Source of the DNA: Micromonospora sonchi | GTDB lineage: Bacteria > Actinomycetota > Actinomycetes > Mycobacteriales > Micromonosporaceae | Direction of reading: 5' to 3' | DNA length: 64,000 nt | Assembly (NCBI RefSeq): GCF_014646235.1 | Contig: NZ_BMNB01000004.1 | Location: 62,001-126,000, forward strand | The notes under the pieces: model-generated | Database searches by the model: none | What the model was told of the DNA's origin: nothing | The model's input: only the letters and a program-made list of their open reading frames with translations | Part shown: piece after piece, positions 16,883-24,945 of the stretch | Position numbering within the stretch: the first letter of the stretch is position 1 | Layout: every line of letters begins with the position of its first letter | Position numbers and translations under genes: made by a program

Positions 16883-17461
16883 GTGATGTCCTTCAACGCC
16901 GTCCACACCCTCACCGGGTGCCTCCTGGACGTCGAGGCCAACGCCGACCTCCTCGGCTGGGGCCAACCACCTTTGCTGCTGCTCGTCCAGGACCGGCCCG
17001 CCCCGTCAGCGGCCAGCGGCACGCGACGCCAGATGCGCGTCGCCCACCTTCCGCTCAACGGCACCCGCCTGGGCCGCTACCGGGCCGGACTCGCGGACTT
17101 CCTGCCGGACCTCGCCGCCGCGCTGCGCGCTGACCGGCCGGTCGGCCGGCCTTCTCTGGCGGCCTGCGTCGATATCGGCCTCATCGCCGACCTGCTCGCC
17201 GATCCCACCCCCGGACTCCGACTGCTGGCATGGGCCGTCCGCTACGAGGACGTGCTCGTCGCCCCCGACGAGATCCACGAGGTCCGCCGGATCGACGCCG
17301 TCGACGCCGACCGCCGCGGCTACCAGATCACCAGGCAGCGGGATGAACCGCGTCCCGTGGTCTGCATCGACAAACCCCTCGGCCACGACGACGCCCCGGC
17401 CACCCGCTCCGGGCTGACGCGCCTCGTCCAGGCCACCAGCCGGCCCACCCCGAACTCGTAA
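16883..17461 (+). CDS. Unrecognised 192-aa protein
   Basis: Starts at GTG 16883 (or the immediately following ATG 16886), with CAAGGAG 9 nt upstream. No family is recognised. The first 35 residues are moderately hydrophobic without a clear signal peptide, and the body is soluble with alternating Arg and Asp residues. It is isolated by the hairpin upstream and a 174-nt gap downstream. Confidence 0.6.
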   Translation: MMSFNAVHTLTGCLLDVEANADLLGWGQPPLLLLVQDRPAPSAASGTRRQMRVAHLPLNGTRLGRYRAGLADFLPDLAAALRADRPVGRPSLAACVDIGLIADLLADPTPGLRLLAWAVRYEDVLVAPDEIHEVRRIDAVDADRRGYQITRQRDEPRPVVCIDKPLGHDDAPATRSGLTRLVQATSRPTPNS

Positions 17462-17635
17462 CGCACACCAGAGATCAACGCGACCGGCCTCGGTCCCACG
17501 CGAGACGACTTGACCTTCGTGCAGAGATGAGCGTCGATCGTACCGGTCATCGTCCGAGCCGTTCATCAGGCACGACGCCGCCGGCCTCGGTCGGACGCTG
17601 TCCCCTGTCCGGAACCTGAAGGAAGGTCGCCCGCC

Positions 17636-18046
17636 ATGTCCGACCGGAGCCGAATCCGTCCGTCCCACCGCGCACTGTTGCCCAGCGATGTCACCGACCG
17701 GCTGCTGTGGCGGCTGGCCGTCGACGTCCTCACCGCACACCAACCCGGGCCCGCCGACCGGTGCGTCAACCTGCAGTGCGCCGACCAGAGGCCCGGCCCG
17801 TGCACGGCCGCCAAACAGGCACAACGGGCGATGCGGACCGCCCGAGCCGCCGCGCCCCAGCCGGCGCCCCTGCCGCGGCCAGCGGTCAGCAGCCGCGAAC
17901 ACGCGCCGCAGCGGCGTGCGCGCGACGTCGGCGGTTTCGTCGGCTGGTTCACCGCCGGACTTGCCGCGACCGCCACGCACCTGCGGTCGCGGATCCCGCA
18001 GCGACTACCGCGCCGGGTTCCCGGCGCGGCGCTCACCGCCGCGTAA
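17636..18046 (+). CDS. Unrecognised 136-aa basic protein with a three-Cys motif
   Basis: Starts at ATG 17636 after GAAGGAAGGTCG. Near residues 43-55 it carries CVNLQCADQRPGPC, a pattern of C-x4-C-x7-C often seen in small actinomycete proteins encoded near mobile regions. The C-terminal half is Arg/Pro-rich, with one weakly hydrophobic stretch (GGFVGWFTAGLAATATHL) that could touch the membrane. Function unknown. Confidence 0.55.
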   Translation: MSDRSRIRPSHRALLPSDVTDRLLWRLAVDVLTAHQPGPADRCVNLQCADQRPGPCTAAKQAQRAMRTARAAAPQPAPLPRPAVSSREHAPQRRARDVGGFVGWFTAGLAATATHLRSRIPQRLPRRVPGAALTAA

Positions 18047-18103
18047 TTCCCGGCCCCGGGCCGCAGACAGCCCACGGCCAACCCACCCGATCAGGAGAAC
18101 AGC

Positions 18104-19144
18104 ATGACCCTACGCACCGAGACCACTCTCCCCGGCTACGCGCGAGCCGCCGTCGCGATGAAGACCCGCATGCACGAGTACTGCGCCAGCACCGCCGGCC
18201 ACGAGTACCACCGGGCCTTCGTCGAGACCCGCTGGGCGGCGCTCTTCCCGACAGACGGCGATGACGCGGCCGACCCGAACCACAAGCTCGTCGACGTGCT
18301 CGACCGGGCGAACAGCATGGTGTGGGCCCACGGTGAGGCGTTCGTGATCGCTCCCGCCATGACCGCCGTCGTCGCCGCGGGAGCCGAAGCCCTCGATCTC
18401 ACCGGCGACCTGCTCACCGCCGACGCCGCCCCCACCGACGGCGGCGTGCTGTTCCTTCCCGAACCCATCTACCACCGCACCCTGGCCGGCCGGGTCAGCG
18501 GCATCGCCGCGATCACCTGGACCACCATCGCCTCCCCCCGTGGGCGGTCCTGGCTGATCTGCGGCTGGGCCCACCGCGACGACCCCGACGACCCCCACGC
18601 CACCCGCATCCAGGCCTACGCCCGGCAGGACCCCACCCTGCTGTCACGGCTCGGCCCCTACGTGCTCACCGACGTCAACGTGCTGCCCATCGCGCAACCC
18701 GTGCCCGCCGTCGACTCACCGGACGTCGAGGAACCCGACCGAGACTGGGAAACCGCACCGGACGGCCGGTACGTCATCACCGACGCCACCGCCCGTACGC
18801 ACGTGTGCGCGGCGATCGCCTACGCGTTCTGGCGCATCCAAGCCCAGCCCATCGCGGTCGCCGCCCCGGCACCGTTGGACCGGGCCGCCCGCCGCCGCGC
18901 CGCACGCGCCTCCATCGTCCACGACACCCGCGTGGTGATGCTGCGGCGCACCTCCGCCGTGGCCGAACCCGGCGACGGACCCGCCAGGTGGCACTACCGG
19001 GTGAGGTTCCTCGTCCGCGGCCACTGGCGCCGCCTCATCGACCGACACGGGCAGGCGTACCGGATCTGGATCCACGCCCACATCAAGGGACCCGACGGAG
19101 CACCGCTGCTGCACGGCGAGAAAGTCGCCGTCCTCGCCCGCTGA
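18104..19144 (+). CDS. Unrecognised 346-aa protein of phage/plasmid type
   Basis: Starts at ATG 18104 with AGGAGAACAGC upstream. The C-terminal segment VRFLVRGHWRRL...IWIHAHIKGP recalls a motif I associate with hypothetical proteins of actinobacteriophages and plasmids; no function is known to me. The middle is hydrophobic-alternating, and a stretch around 265-280 (DRAARRRAARAS) is strongly basic. There is no signal peptide. A very strong hairpin follows, so this ends a transcription unit. Confidence 0.65.
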   Translation: MTLRTETTLPGYARAAVAMKTRMHEYCASTAGHEYHRAFVETRWAALFPTDGDDAADPNHKLVDVLDRANSMVWAHGEAFVIAPAMTAVVAAGAEALDLTGDLLTADAAPTDGGVLFLPEPIYHRTLAGRVSGIAAITWTTIASPRGRSWLICGWAHRDDPDDPHATRIQAYARQDPTLLSRLGPYVLTDVNVLPIAQPVPAVDSPDVEEPDRDWETAPDGRYVITDATARTHVCAAIAYAFWRIQAQPIAVAAPAPLDRAARRRAARASIVHDTRVVMLRRTSAVAEPGDGPARWHYRVRFLVRGHWRRLIDRHGQAYRIWIHAHIKGPDGAPLLHGEKVAVLAR

Positions 19145-19166
19145 ACCAGCCCTCCGCGCCCACCCG

Positions 19167-19216
19167 CACACCAGCGACCGCGCGGCCCCGTCGCGGGCCG
19201 CGCGGTCGCTGGTGTG
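19167..19216 (+). terminator. Perfect 22-bp hairpin
   Basis: The arm at 19167-19188 (begins CACACCAGCGACC) is perfectly complementary to 19195-19216 across a 6-nt loop. It is the strongest hairpin in the window, 22 nt after a stop codon. Very likely a terminator. Confidence 0.85.
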
Positions 19217-19258
19217 CCCACATCCCGCGCCGCCTAACCGATCAAGGAGACACCACCC

Positions 19259-19537
19259 GTGGGAACCACCTCGCACGTCGGCACCGCCGACCCCGACCCC
19301 GTCCAGCCGACGATCACCCGCCCCGTCCACGGCGACGGTCGCCCCTCAGCCCCCATCCCGCGATCGCGGGACATCCGGGCCGGCATCCCGCGCCGCGACA
19401 CCGGCCCCCAGGAACCACCCGCCCCGCCCCGCCCCGCGCTCGGTGTCGGCCCACCGGTATCCGCGCCTGCCCGCACCATCCGGGTGCGACCGCGCCGGAC
19501 CCGCCACCTCACTGCCGGCTGCCGCAGGCCAGGATGA
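19259..19537 (+). CDS. 92-aa Pro/Arg-rich ORF coupled to the cell-wall hydrolase
   Basis: GTG at 19259 has AAGGAGACACCACCC upstream, a better ribosome-binding site than the following gene. The product is Pro/Arg-rich, probably disordered, with no recognised domain. Its TGA overlaps the ATG of the hydrolase (ATGA at 19534), so its main role may be to deliver ribosomes to the next gene. Confidence 0.55.
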   Translation: MGTTSHVGTADPDPVQPTITRPVHGDGRPSAPIPRSRDIRAGIPRRDTGPQEPPAPPRPALGVGPPVSAPARTIRVRPRRTRHLTAGCRRPG

Positions 19538-20622
19538 GCTTCCGATCCCTGGTGTCGCTGGCCGTGGCGCTCACCGCCGTGTTCGTTCTCTGCGCCGGAG
19601 GGCTCGGCGGAATCCTCCTCGGCGGCAACGCCGCCGCCGGATGCATCCCCGTGGCCGCATCCCCCGCCGCCCCGCCGTCGACGTCCCCTTCCGTGCCGCC
19701 GACGGGGTGGCCGGCGATCGGCGACTGGGACAGCGACCAGGTCGGCAACGCCGCCGCGATCGTCACCACCGGAGCCCGCCTCGCCGTACCGGCCAGAGGG
19801 TGGGTGATCGCGGTCGCCACCGCGATACAGGAGAGCACCCTGCGCAACCTGCCCGGCGGTGACCGGGACTCGGTCGGGCTGTTCCAGCAGCGTCCCAGCC
19901 AGGGCTGGGGCACCCCGGCCCAGCTCCAGGACCCCATCTACGCGGCGGAGAAGTTCTTCGGCAAGCTGGTCACGGTCAGCGGCTGGCAGACGATGCCGCT
20001 CACCGACGCCGCCCAGGCCGTGCAGATCAGCGCCTACCCCGACGCCTACGCCAAGTGGGAGGCCCCGGCCACCGACCTCGTCACCGCGATCGCCGACGCC
20101 ACCGGCCTACCCGCTGGTGGCCTGGCCGGGTGCGGGGCAGTCGGCCCGTGGACCCAGCCCGTGCTCGCCCCGGTCGGATCCGGGTTCCGCACCTCGGGCC
20201 GCCCCGGCCACGACGGCGTCGACCTCAGCGCACCACGCGGCACCCTCATCCGCGCGGCGTCCGCCGGCACGGTCCGCACCGTGCGCTGCAACGCGGTCTA
20301 CGCCAGCACGGGCGCGCAGTGGGGCTGCGACCGCGACGGTGACCCCGACCTGACCAGGGGTTGCGGCTGGTACGTCGACATCGACCACGCCGCCGGCCTG
20401 CTCACCCGCTACTGCCACATGGACCAGCCGCCGATGGTGACGGTCGGGCAACAGGTCACCGTCGGCCAACCGATCGGCGTCGTCGGCTCCACCGGCCACA
20501 GCTCCGGCCCGCACCTGCACTACGAGGTGCACCACCACGGCGACCCGAGCCCGGAGGGCGCGGTCGACCCCGTGCCGTTCATGGCCGCGCAGGGCGCCCC
20601 GCTCGGCACGCCGCCCACCTGA
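19534..20622 (+). CDS. Bifunctional cell-wall hydrolase: SLT-like plus M23 peptidase
   Basis: The 362-aa protein has an N-terminal signal/anchor helix (about 5-30). A lysozyme-like part around 65-190 contains AIQESTL, with a candidate catalytic Glu, and SVGLFQQRPSQGWG. The M23 domain at about 210-345 has the metal ligands in GHDGVDLSAP and GPHLHYEVH. Such two-domain enzymes act like VirB1/TcpG hydrolases that open peptidoglycan locally for the conjugation channel; here the gene lies outside the core operon. Start ATG 19534 overlaps the small upstream ORF. The paired GCGW...CH cysteines may form disulfides in the M23 part. Confidence 0.85.
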   Translation: MSFRSLVSLAVALTAVFVLCAGGLGGILLGGNAAAGCIPVAASPAAPPSTSPSVPPTGWPAIGDWDSDQVGNAAAIVTTGARLAVPARGWVIAVATAIQESTLRNLPGGDRDSVGLFQQRPSQGWGTPAQLQDPIYAAEKFFGKLVTVSGWQTMPLTDAAQAVQISAYPDAYAKWEAPATDLVTAIADATGLPAGGLAGCGAVGPWTQPVLAPVGSGFRTSGRPGHDGVDLSAPRGTLIRAASAGTVRTVRCNAVYASTGAQWGCDRDGDPDLTRGCGWYVDIDHAAGLLTRYCHMDQPPMVTVGQQVTVGQPIGVVGSTGHSSGPHLHYEVHHHGDPSPEGAVDPVPFMAAQGAPLGTPPT

Positions 20623-20677
20623 GCGGCCCGTCACCATCCCCCCGCTCGACCCCGAGCGGCCAGAAGAAGGAGAAGCT

Positions 20678-21775
20678 GTGCCTGATCAGAACAACCCCGC
20701 GCCCGGCTATGACAGTCCGCCCGAACCCCATGCCGACGCAGCGGGCGACCACCTGGCCGCCGCCCACATCATGATCGGCGACGTCGGGGTCTTCGCCGGG
20801 GAGTGGAGCGCCTACGAACACCACGGCCGGAACCGCCACCGCACCGGTTTCGTCGGCCGCCTCGACGCCCAGCGAGGACGCAATGGCCGCTACGCGGTGT
20901 TCTCGTGCGACCGTGACGTCGCCGAGGAGATCGTCGCCGAACAGGAACGCCTACGCGACGAGACCCGGCAGCGCCTGCGCGCCGCATGCCTGCGAGGGCC
21001 CGACCTCGACGCCGAGCTGGACCTGGCGTACGCGCCGCTGCGTTTCGACGGCGACGACATCGTCCTGGACGAGCGGGGCGTCCACGGCGACGCCGAAGGG
21101 CTGTCCCGGATCTGCCCGGACGCCGTGGGCCGGTACGTGATCTGCGGCTGGCGGTGGGAGTGGCAGGCGGTCGATCCGGCTGACTGCGACCGCGTCGCCG
21201 GCACCCCTCCCGCGGCGTCGGAGCAGCCGGCCCGGATCCCGCTCGTCCACAGCCGGCTGCACGTGCCCCACCACCGGCTCGCCGTCACCAGCCTCACCGA
21301 GAGCACCACCCACGACGGGGTCTTCACCGCCACGCTCTGCCTCGACGGCGCACTGGTCGGCGTGATCGACAACTACCTCGGCGAGGGACAGACCCGGCTG
21401 CGGCACCACGACCCGGCCCGGTTCAGCGCGCGCGACCTGCGCGACTTCGTCGCCGGTTGCCGATTCCAGCGCCAGCCGACCGACACGGAGACGGTGCTGG
21501 ACCGTCTGGTCGCGGAGTACGAGCTGGACACCCAGATCGCGACGCTGCCGGCGAACGGGATCCTGGCCCGGACGGTCGACGCCGACGGCGACTTCTGCGG
21601 CACCATCGTCGCCCTCGAATCCCTCACCAGCCTCGACCAGTTCGACCAACCCGCCAAGTGGGCCGGCCTCGCCGTCTACCTCATGACCTTCGACACCAGC
21701 TCGTGCTGCGCCGGCTGGCAGGTGTGGCTGGGCGACACGTGGCATCCGGTGCCCGCCCTGATCGCGATCACCTAA
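20678..21775 (+). CDS. Unrecognised 365-aa protein, paralogous N-terminal half
   Basis: Starts at GTG 20678 with AGAAGGAGAAGCT upstream. Residues about 35-175 resemble the whole 130-aa product of the gene at 14598 (GEWSAYE..., CGWRWEWQAVDPADCDRVAG). The C-terminal half has a second beta-rich segment (FTATLCLDGALVGVIDNYLG) and a Cys pair in TSSCCAGWQVWLGD. No membrane span or catalytic motif is recognised. The duplication suggests a family with a role specific to the element. Confidence 0.65.
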   Translation: MPDQNNPAPGYDSPPEPHADAAGDHLAAAHIMIGDVGVFAGEWSAYEHHGRNRHRTGFVGRLDAQRGRNGRYAVFSCDRDVAEEIVAEQERLRDETRQRLRAACLRGPDLDAELDLAYAPLRFDGDDIVLDERGVHGDAEGLSRICPDAVGRYVICGWRWEWQAVDPADCDRVAGTPPAASEQPARIPLVHSRLHVPHHRLAVTSLTESTTHDGVFTATLCLDGALVGVIDNYLGEGQTRLRHHDPARFSARDLRDFVAGCRFQRQPTDTETVLDRLVAEYELDTQIATLPANGILARTVDADGDFCGTIVALESLTSLDQFDQPAKWAGLAVYLMTFDTSSCCAGWQVWLGDTWHPVPALIAIT

Positions 21776-21941
21776 TTCCAGCGGGGGTGCCACGGCGCTG
21801 CGCGTCGTAGCGCCGAGGTCATTCCCAAGGGCGCCCCTGCCCGGGGCAAACATCTGCACAAGATCGACATCGCGCATCGGTGGGGCGGGCCAGCAACCAG
21901 GCCCGCCCGACCAGCACATTTCCGAGAGGAAGAAACAACAG

Positions 21942-22820
21942 ATGAGTGACTCCACGCGATCACACACCGGCCCTGCGGACGGCGAGGACACGAACTGGTC
22001 CACGCTCGGCCGACGGTTCCAGGAGATCCAGGCCACGATGATCCACGGCGACGGCGAGGCGGCCCTCGGCGGAGACGACTTCTACGGCGAGGCGCTACGA
22101 CGCCTACTCACCCGCGGTGACTCGGGCTGGATCACCAGGGCCGCCCACGACCGGTTCATCCAGGCGCACCACGTCTTCAGCGGATCGGCGGTGGAGACCG
22201 CCCGGCGGCAGGCACGCCAGGCGCGCACCCGCTACGCCGTCTCCGCTCGGGGGATCCGCGCCGAGCTGGCCGCCTGGCTGCGCGAGGCGGGCTCCAACGA
22301 GCGGGTCGTGTCGAGCCGGTACCGGCGAGACGGGGTGCTCCTCGCCGCCGACTGGATCGATCCGGCCACCCCGGCGTGGCCCTACACCCGGCCCGAGCGC
22401 AGCCAGGAGGTCACGCCACCGTCCCCGGCCGGGGGCCACCGGTGGCGGCGGGTGCTGGAGGCGCTGCACGCGGCGGGCGAGCAGAACGGCGAGCGGGCCG
22501 CCGCCTGGTGGGCGCAGTACACCGTCGGCGGGCGCAGCCGAGGTGACGTCACGGCTGCCGCCCGCGCCGTGTTGGCCGGCATCGACGCCGGTGACCCCGC
22601 CGTCCTGGACGGGCTGCCCGCCTTCGACCTCGCCGGCTACGACGCCGACCGGTACCGCAGCCAGGCATCGGACGACGCACCCGACTGGGACGACCTGTCC
22701 GACGCCGAGCAGGGCGCCGCGATCGACGCCGCCCGCGACGGCTTCACCGCCGCCGTGCAGGACGGCGTCGCCGCCTCCTGCGCGGCCCTGCTCGGCGACG
22801 ACATCGACAGCATCGGGTAG
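21942..22820 (+). CDS. Unrecognised 292-aa acidic protein
   Basis: Starts at ATG 21942 with GAGAGGAAGAAACAAC upstream. The product is helical and rich in Ala, Asp and Arg, with several Trp residues and an acidic C-terminus (DWDDLSDAEQGAAIDAA). No family is recognised, and there is no signal peptide or membrane span. Confidence 0.6.
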   Translation: MSDSTRSHTGPADGEDTNWSTLGRRFQEIQATMIHGDGEAALGGDDFYGEALRRLLTRGDSGWITRAAHDRFIQAHHVFSGSAVETARRQARQARTRYAVSARGIRAELAAWLREAGSNERVVSSRYRRDGVLLAADWIDPATPAWPYTRPERSQEVTPPSPAGGHRWRRVLEALHAAGEQNGERAAAWWAQYTVGGRSRGDVTAAARAVLAGIDAGDPAVLDGLPAFDLAGYDADRYRSQASDDAPDWDDLSDAEQGAAIDAARDGFTAAVQDGVAASCAALLGDDIDSIG

Positions 22821-22859
22821 CCCTGTCACCCGCCGGACGCGGCAGGCATCCGGCCCATC

Positions 22860-22890
22860 GCCCTCGGCCGACCGGCCTGAGGGCCTTTCT
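22860..22890 (+). terminator. GC-rich hairpin followed by CTTTCTG
   Basis: GCCCTCGGCCG at 22860-22870 pairs with CGGCCTGAGGGC at 22873-22884 with one bulged T, followed by a short pyrimidine run. It lies 40 nt after a stop codon. Likely a terminator. Confidence 0.6.
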
Positions 22891-22911
22891 GTTCACGAGA
22901 GGGAGCAACAC

Positions 22912-23049
22912 GTGAGGAAGCCCTGGTGTGACCAGCGCGAGCCCACCGGACCCGCCGAGGAGGCAGCCGACGGCCCCCGTGCCCGCCCGGCGAGCGGGCC
23001 ACCCGAACCGTGGCTCGTCGACGGGGGTTGGGAGGTGGCACGGCGGTGA
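22912..23049 (+). CDS. 45-aa ORF coupled to the downstream gene
   Basis: GTG 22912 follows GAGAGGGAGCAACAC. The product is short, acidic and Pro-rich with two Trp near its end. Its TGA overlaps the next GTG (GTGA at 23046), repeating the short-ORF/main-ORF design seen at other places in the element. Confidence 0.5.
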   Translation: MRKPWCDQREPTGPAEEAADGPRARPASGPPEPWLVDGGWEVARR

Positions 23050-23456
23050 TCGACGACGACTATGTCCCCGGCGAGGGTGACGTCATGCCCGCCCTCTGGT
23101 GGCACCTGCCGGATCACGTCGGCCTCAGGAAGCGGTGGCGCAGCAGCGAGATTCCCGGCCATCCGCTGATCGCGTTCGCCGACGAGTTCACCTCGACGCT
23201 GCGCACCGCCGGCCCCCTCTACATCGACCTGCACGGGTACACGGCCTGGGACACCACCTCGTCGACGGGCTCCGTCGAGCGGCAGTTCTTCGAGGCCCTC
23301 ACCGGCGGGTTCCCCGGCATGTTCAGCGTCGTCGTCGATGCCGGCCGCCCGACGGTGTGGCTGGCGCTGCGCCTGACGCGCCTCACCCACCCGATCGCCA
23401 CCGCGATCATCGACCACCACGACCGCTACCGGGCCCACCGCCGCACGTCGGCGTAG
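23046..23456 (+). CDS. Unrecognised 136-aa protein
   Basis: Starts at GTG 23046, overlapping the upstream short ORF; GGGAGG lies 10 nt upstream within it. The product has an aromatic-rich N-terminus (ALWWHLPDHVGL) and a C-terminal helix with several His (HPIATAIIDHHDRYRAHRR). No family is recognised. It is probably soluble. Confidence 0.6.
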   Translation: MIDDDYVPGEGDVMPALWWHLPDHVGLRKRWRSSEIPGHPLIAFADEFTSTLRTAGPLYIDLHGYTAWDTTSSTGSVERQFFEALTGGFPGMFSVVVDAGRPTVWLALRLTRLTHPIATAIIDHHDRYRAHRRTSA

Positions 23457-23538
23457 CGGCCACCAGCCCGCCGCAGGCCGCCCGCGCCCGGTCTCTGGGC
23501 CGGCCTACGGCAGACGCCCGACCTGAACACCCGCTCCA

Positions 23539-23558
23539 CGTAGCCGAGAACGGCTACG
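23539..23558. other. Perfect 8-bp hairpin with AGAA loop
   Basis: CGTAGCCG (23539-23546) and CGGCTACG (23551-23558) flank an AGAA tetraloop, 33 nt before a second strong hairpin. Paired with that hairpin it may form a tandem terminator, or a structured leader of the MoxR unit. Confidence 0.5.
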
Positions 23559-23591
23559 CGCACTCCTTCCCGCCCGCTGTGGCCCACCCTG

Positions 23592-23624
23592 CCGCCGCGC
23601 GCCCCGGGAAGGGGCGCGCGGCGG
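23592..23624 (+). terminator. Perfect 14-bp hairpin
   Basis: CCGCCGCGCGCCCC at 23592-23605 pairs with 23611-23624 across GGGAA and is followed by CTTCAT. It separates the preceding unit from the MoxR leader ORF. Confidence 0.7.
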
Positions 23625-23649
23625 CTTCATCCGCCAAGGAGCAACCCCT

Positions 23650-23796
23650 ATGTCCCCTCTGACCCGTATCCCGATCCGCCTGCCTCTGTCCAGCCCAAGG
23701 CCCGCGCCTGCGCTGCGCGGACACGACTTGATCACCCCCGACAGCGCGGGTATCCGTTGCACGCCGACCGCAGCCATCGTCGGAGGTGCCCGGTGA
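23650..23796 (+). CDS. 48-aa leader ORF of the MoxR gene
   Basis: ATG 23650 follows AAGGAGCAACCCCT. The 48-residue product has no recognised domain. Its stop overlaps the MoxR GTG (GTGA at 23793), and the MoxR ribosome-binding site (GGAGGT) lies inside its coding sequence. A coupling or regulatory leader peptide is likely. Confidence 0.55.
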   Translation: MSPLTRIPIRLPLSSPRPAPALRGHDLITPDSAGIRCTPTAAIVGGAR

Positions 23797-24932
23797 CCTC
23801 GCCCACTCGACCCACCACGCCCAAGGCCAAGCCCCGCCCCATGTTCGGACCCGTCCTAGCCCTGCTCGCGGCCGAACCGCACCGCGCCTTCTCCATCGGC
23901 GACGTGGGCAAGGAATTGCCCGGCCGGTCGTCCGGCGCGATCGGCTCCGCGCTGAACCGCCTCGCCGACCGCGGCTGGGCCACGATGTCCCCAGGATCAC
24001 CGCGCCGGTACACGATCACCGCCGAGGGCGTCGACGCGTTCACCGCCGGAGCCGGCGCCAGCCGCGCCCCCTCGACCACCGCCCCCACGCCCGCCGTACC
24101 GGCACCTGCCCCCACGGGTCCGGTTCCGCCGCGTCCCGGCGCGGTCCTGCGCCCCAACGGCGTCTGGTACCTGCCCCGCCGCCTCGGCGAGAGCACCGAC
24201 GTCGAGGTGCTGCGCCGGCTACGCCGCGACAACATTCCGGTCCTGCTCTACGGGCCGCCCGGCACCGGCAAAACCAGCCTCATCGAAGCCGCCTACACCG
24301 ATGCGATCACCGTCGCCGGCCACGGCGACACCACCGTTGAGGACCTCGTCGGCAACTATGTGCCGCTGCCCGACGGTGGCTTCGAGTTCTCCTACGGGCA
24401 CCTCGTCACCGCGATGCGTCAGGGACGCGCCCTGTTCATCGACGACGCCACCCTCATCCCACCCCGCGTCCTGGCCGCCCTCTACCCGGCGATGGACGGA
24501 CGGGGGACGATCACCATCGCCGCCCACCACAACGAAGTCGTGACCGCCACCGACGGGTTCTTCGTCTGCGCCGGCCACAACCCCGGTGTGCACGGGGCCA
24601 TCCTCACCGAGGCCCTAGCCTCCCGGTTCTCGGTGCACATCGAGGTCACCACCGACTTCGACCTCGCCCGCTCCCTCGGCGTACCCCACGGCGCGATCGA
24701 CGCGGCGGTCGCGCTCAACGCCCGGATGCGCAAGCACGAGATCGACTGGGCGCCGCAGCTGCGCGAGCTGCTGGCGTTCAAGCGCGTCGCCGCCAGCCTC
24801 GGGCTGCCCGCCGCCGTGGCGAACCTCGCCGCGGTCGCACCCGAGCCGGACCGGCAGGCGGTCGTCGAGGCCCTCCAGCGGGCCTACCGCGGCGCCCCCA
24901 TCACCCCGCTCACCCTCGGCAAGCAGAAGTGA
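23793..24932 (+). CDS. MoxR-type AAA+ ATPase with N-terminal winged helix
   Basis: The 379-aa protein has a winged-helix domain at about 12-85 (SIGDVGKELPGRSSGAIGSA...RRYTITAEG) and a Pro/Ala-rich linker. A MoxR/CbbQ-like AAA+ core follows, with Walker A YGPPGTGKTS near 151-161, Walker B ALFIDDA near 216, sensor 1 FVCAGHNP, and SRF arginine-containing helices. MoxR ATPases act as chaperones for VWA-domain partners, and such a partner starts 13 nt downstream. The DNA-binding-like N-terminus is unusual for MoxR and could target the machine to DNA or confer autoregulation. Confidence 0.85.
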   Translation: MTSPTRPTTPKAKPRPMFGPVLALLAAEPHRAFSIGDVGKELPGRSSGAIGSALNRLADRGWATMSPGSPRRYTITAEGVDAFTAGAGASRAPSTTAPTPAVPAPAPTGPVPPRPGAVLRPNGVWYLPRRLGESTDVEVLRRLRRDNIPVLLYGPPGTGKTSLIEAAYTDAITVAGHGDTTVEDLVGNYVPLPDGGFEFSYGHLVTAMRQGRALFIDDATLIPPRVLAALYPAMDGRGTITIAAHHNEVVTATDGFFVCAGHNPGVHGAILTEALASRFSVHIEVTTDFDLARSLGVPHGAIDAAVALNARMRKHEIDWAPQLRELLAFKRVAASLGLPAAVANLAAVAPEPDRQAVVEALQRAYRGAPITPLTLGKQK

Positions 24933-24945
24933 GGTCGACCCGACC

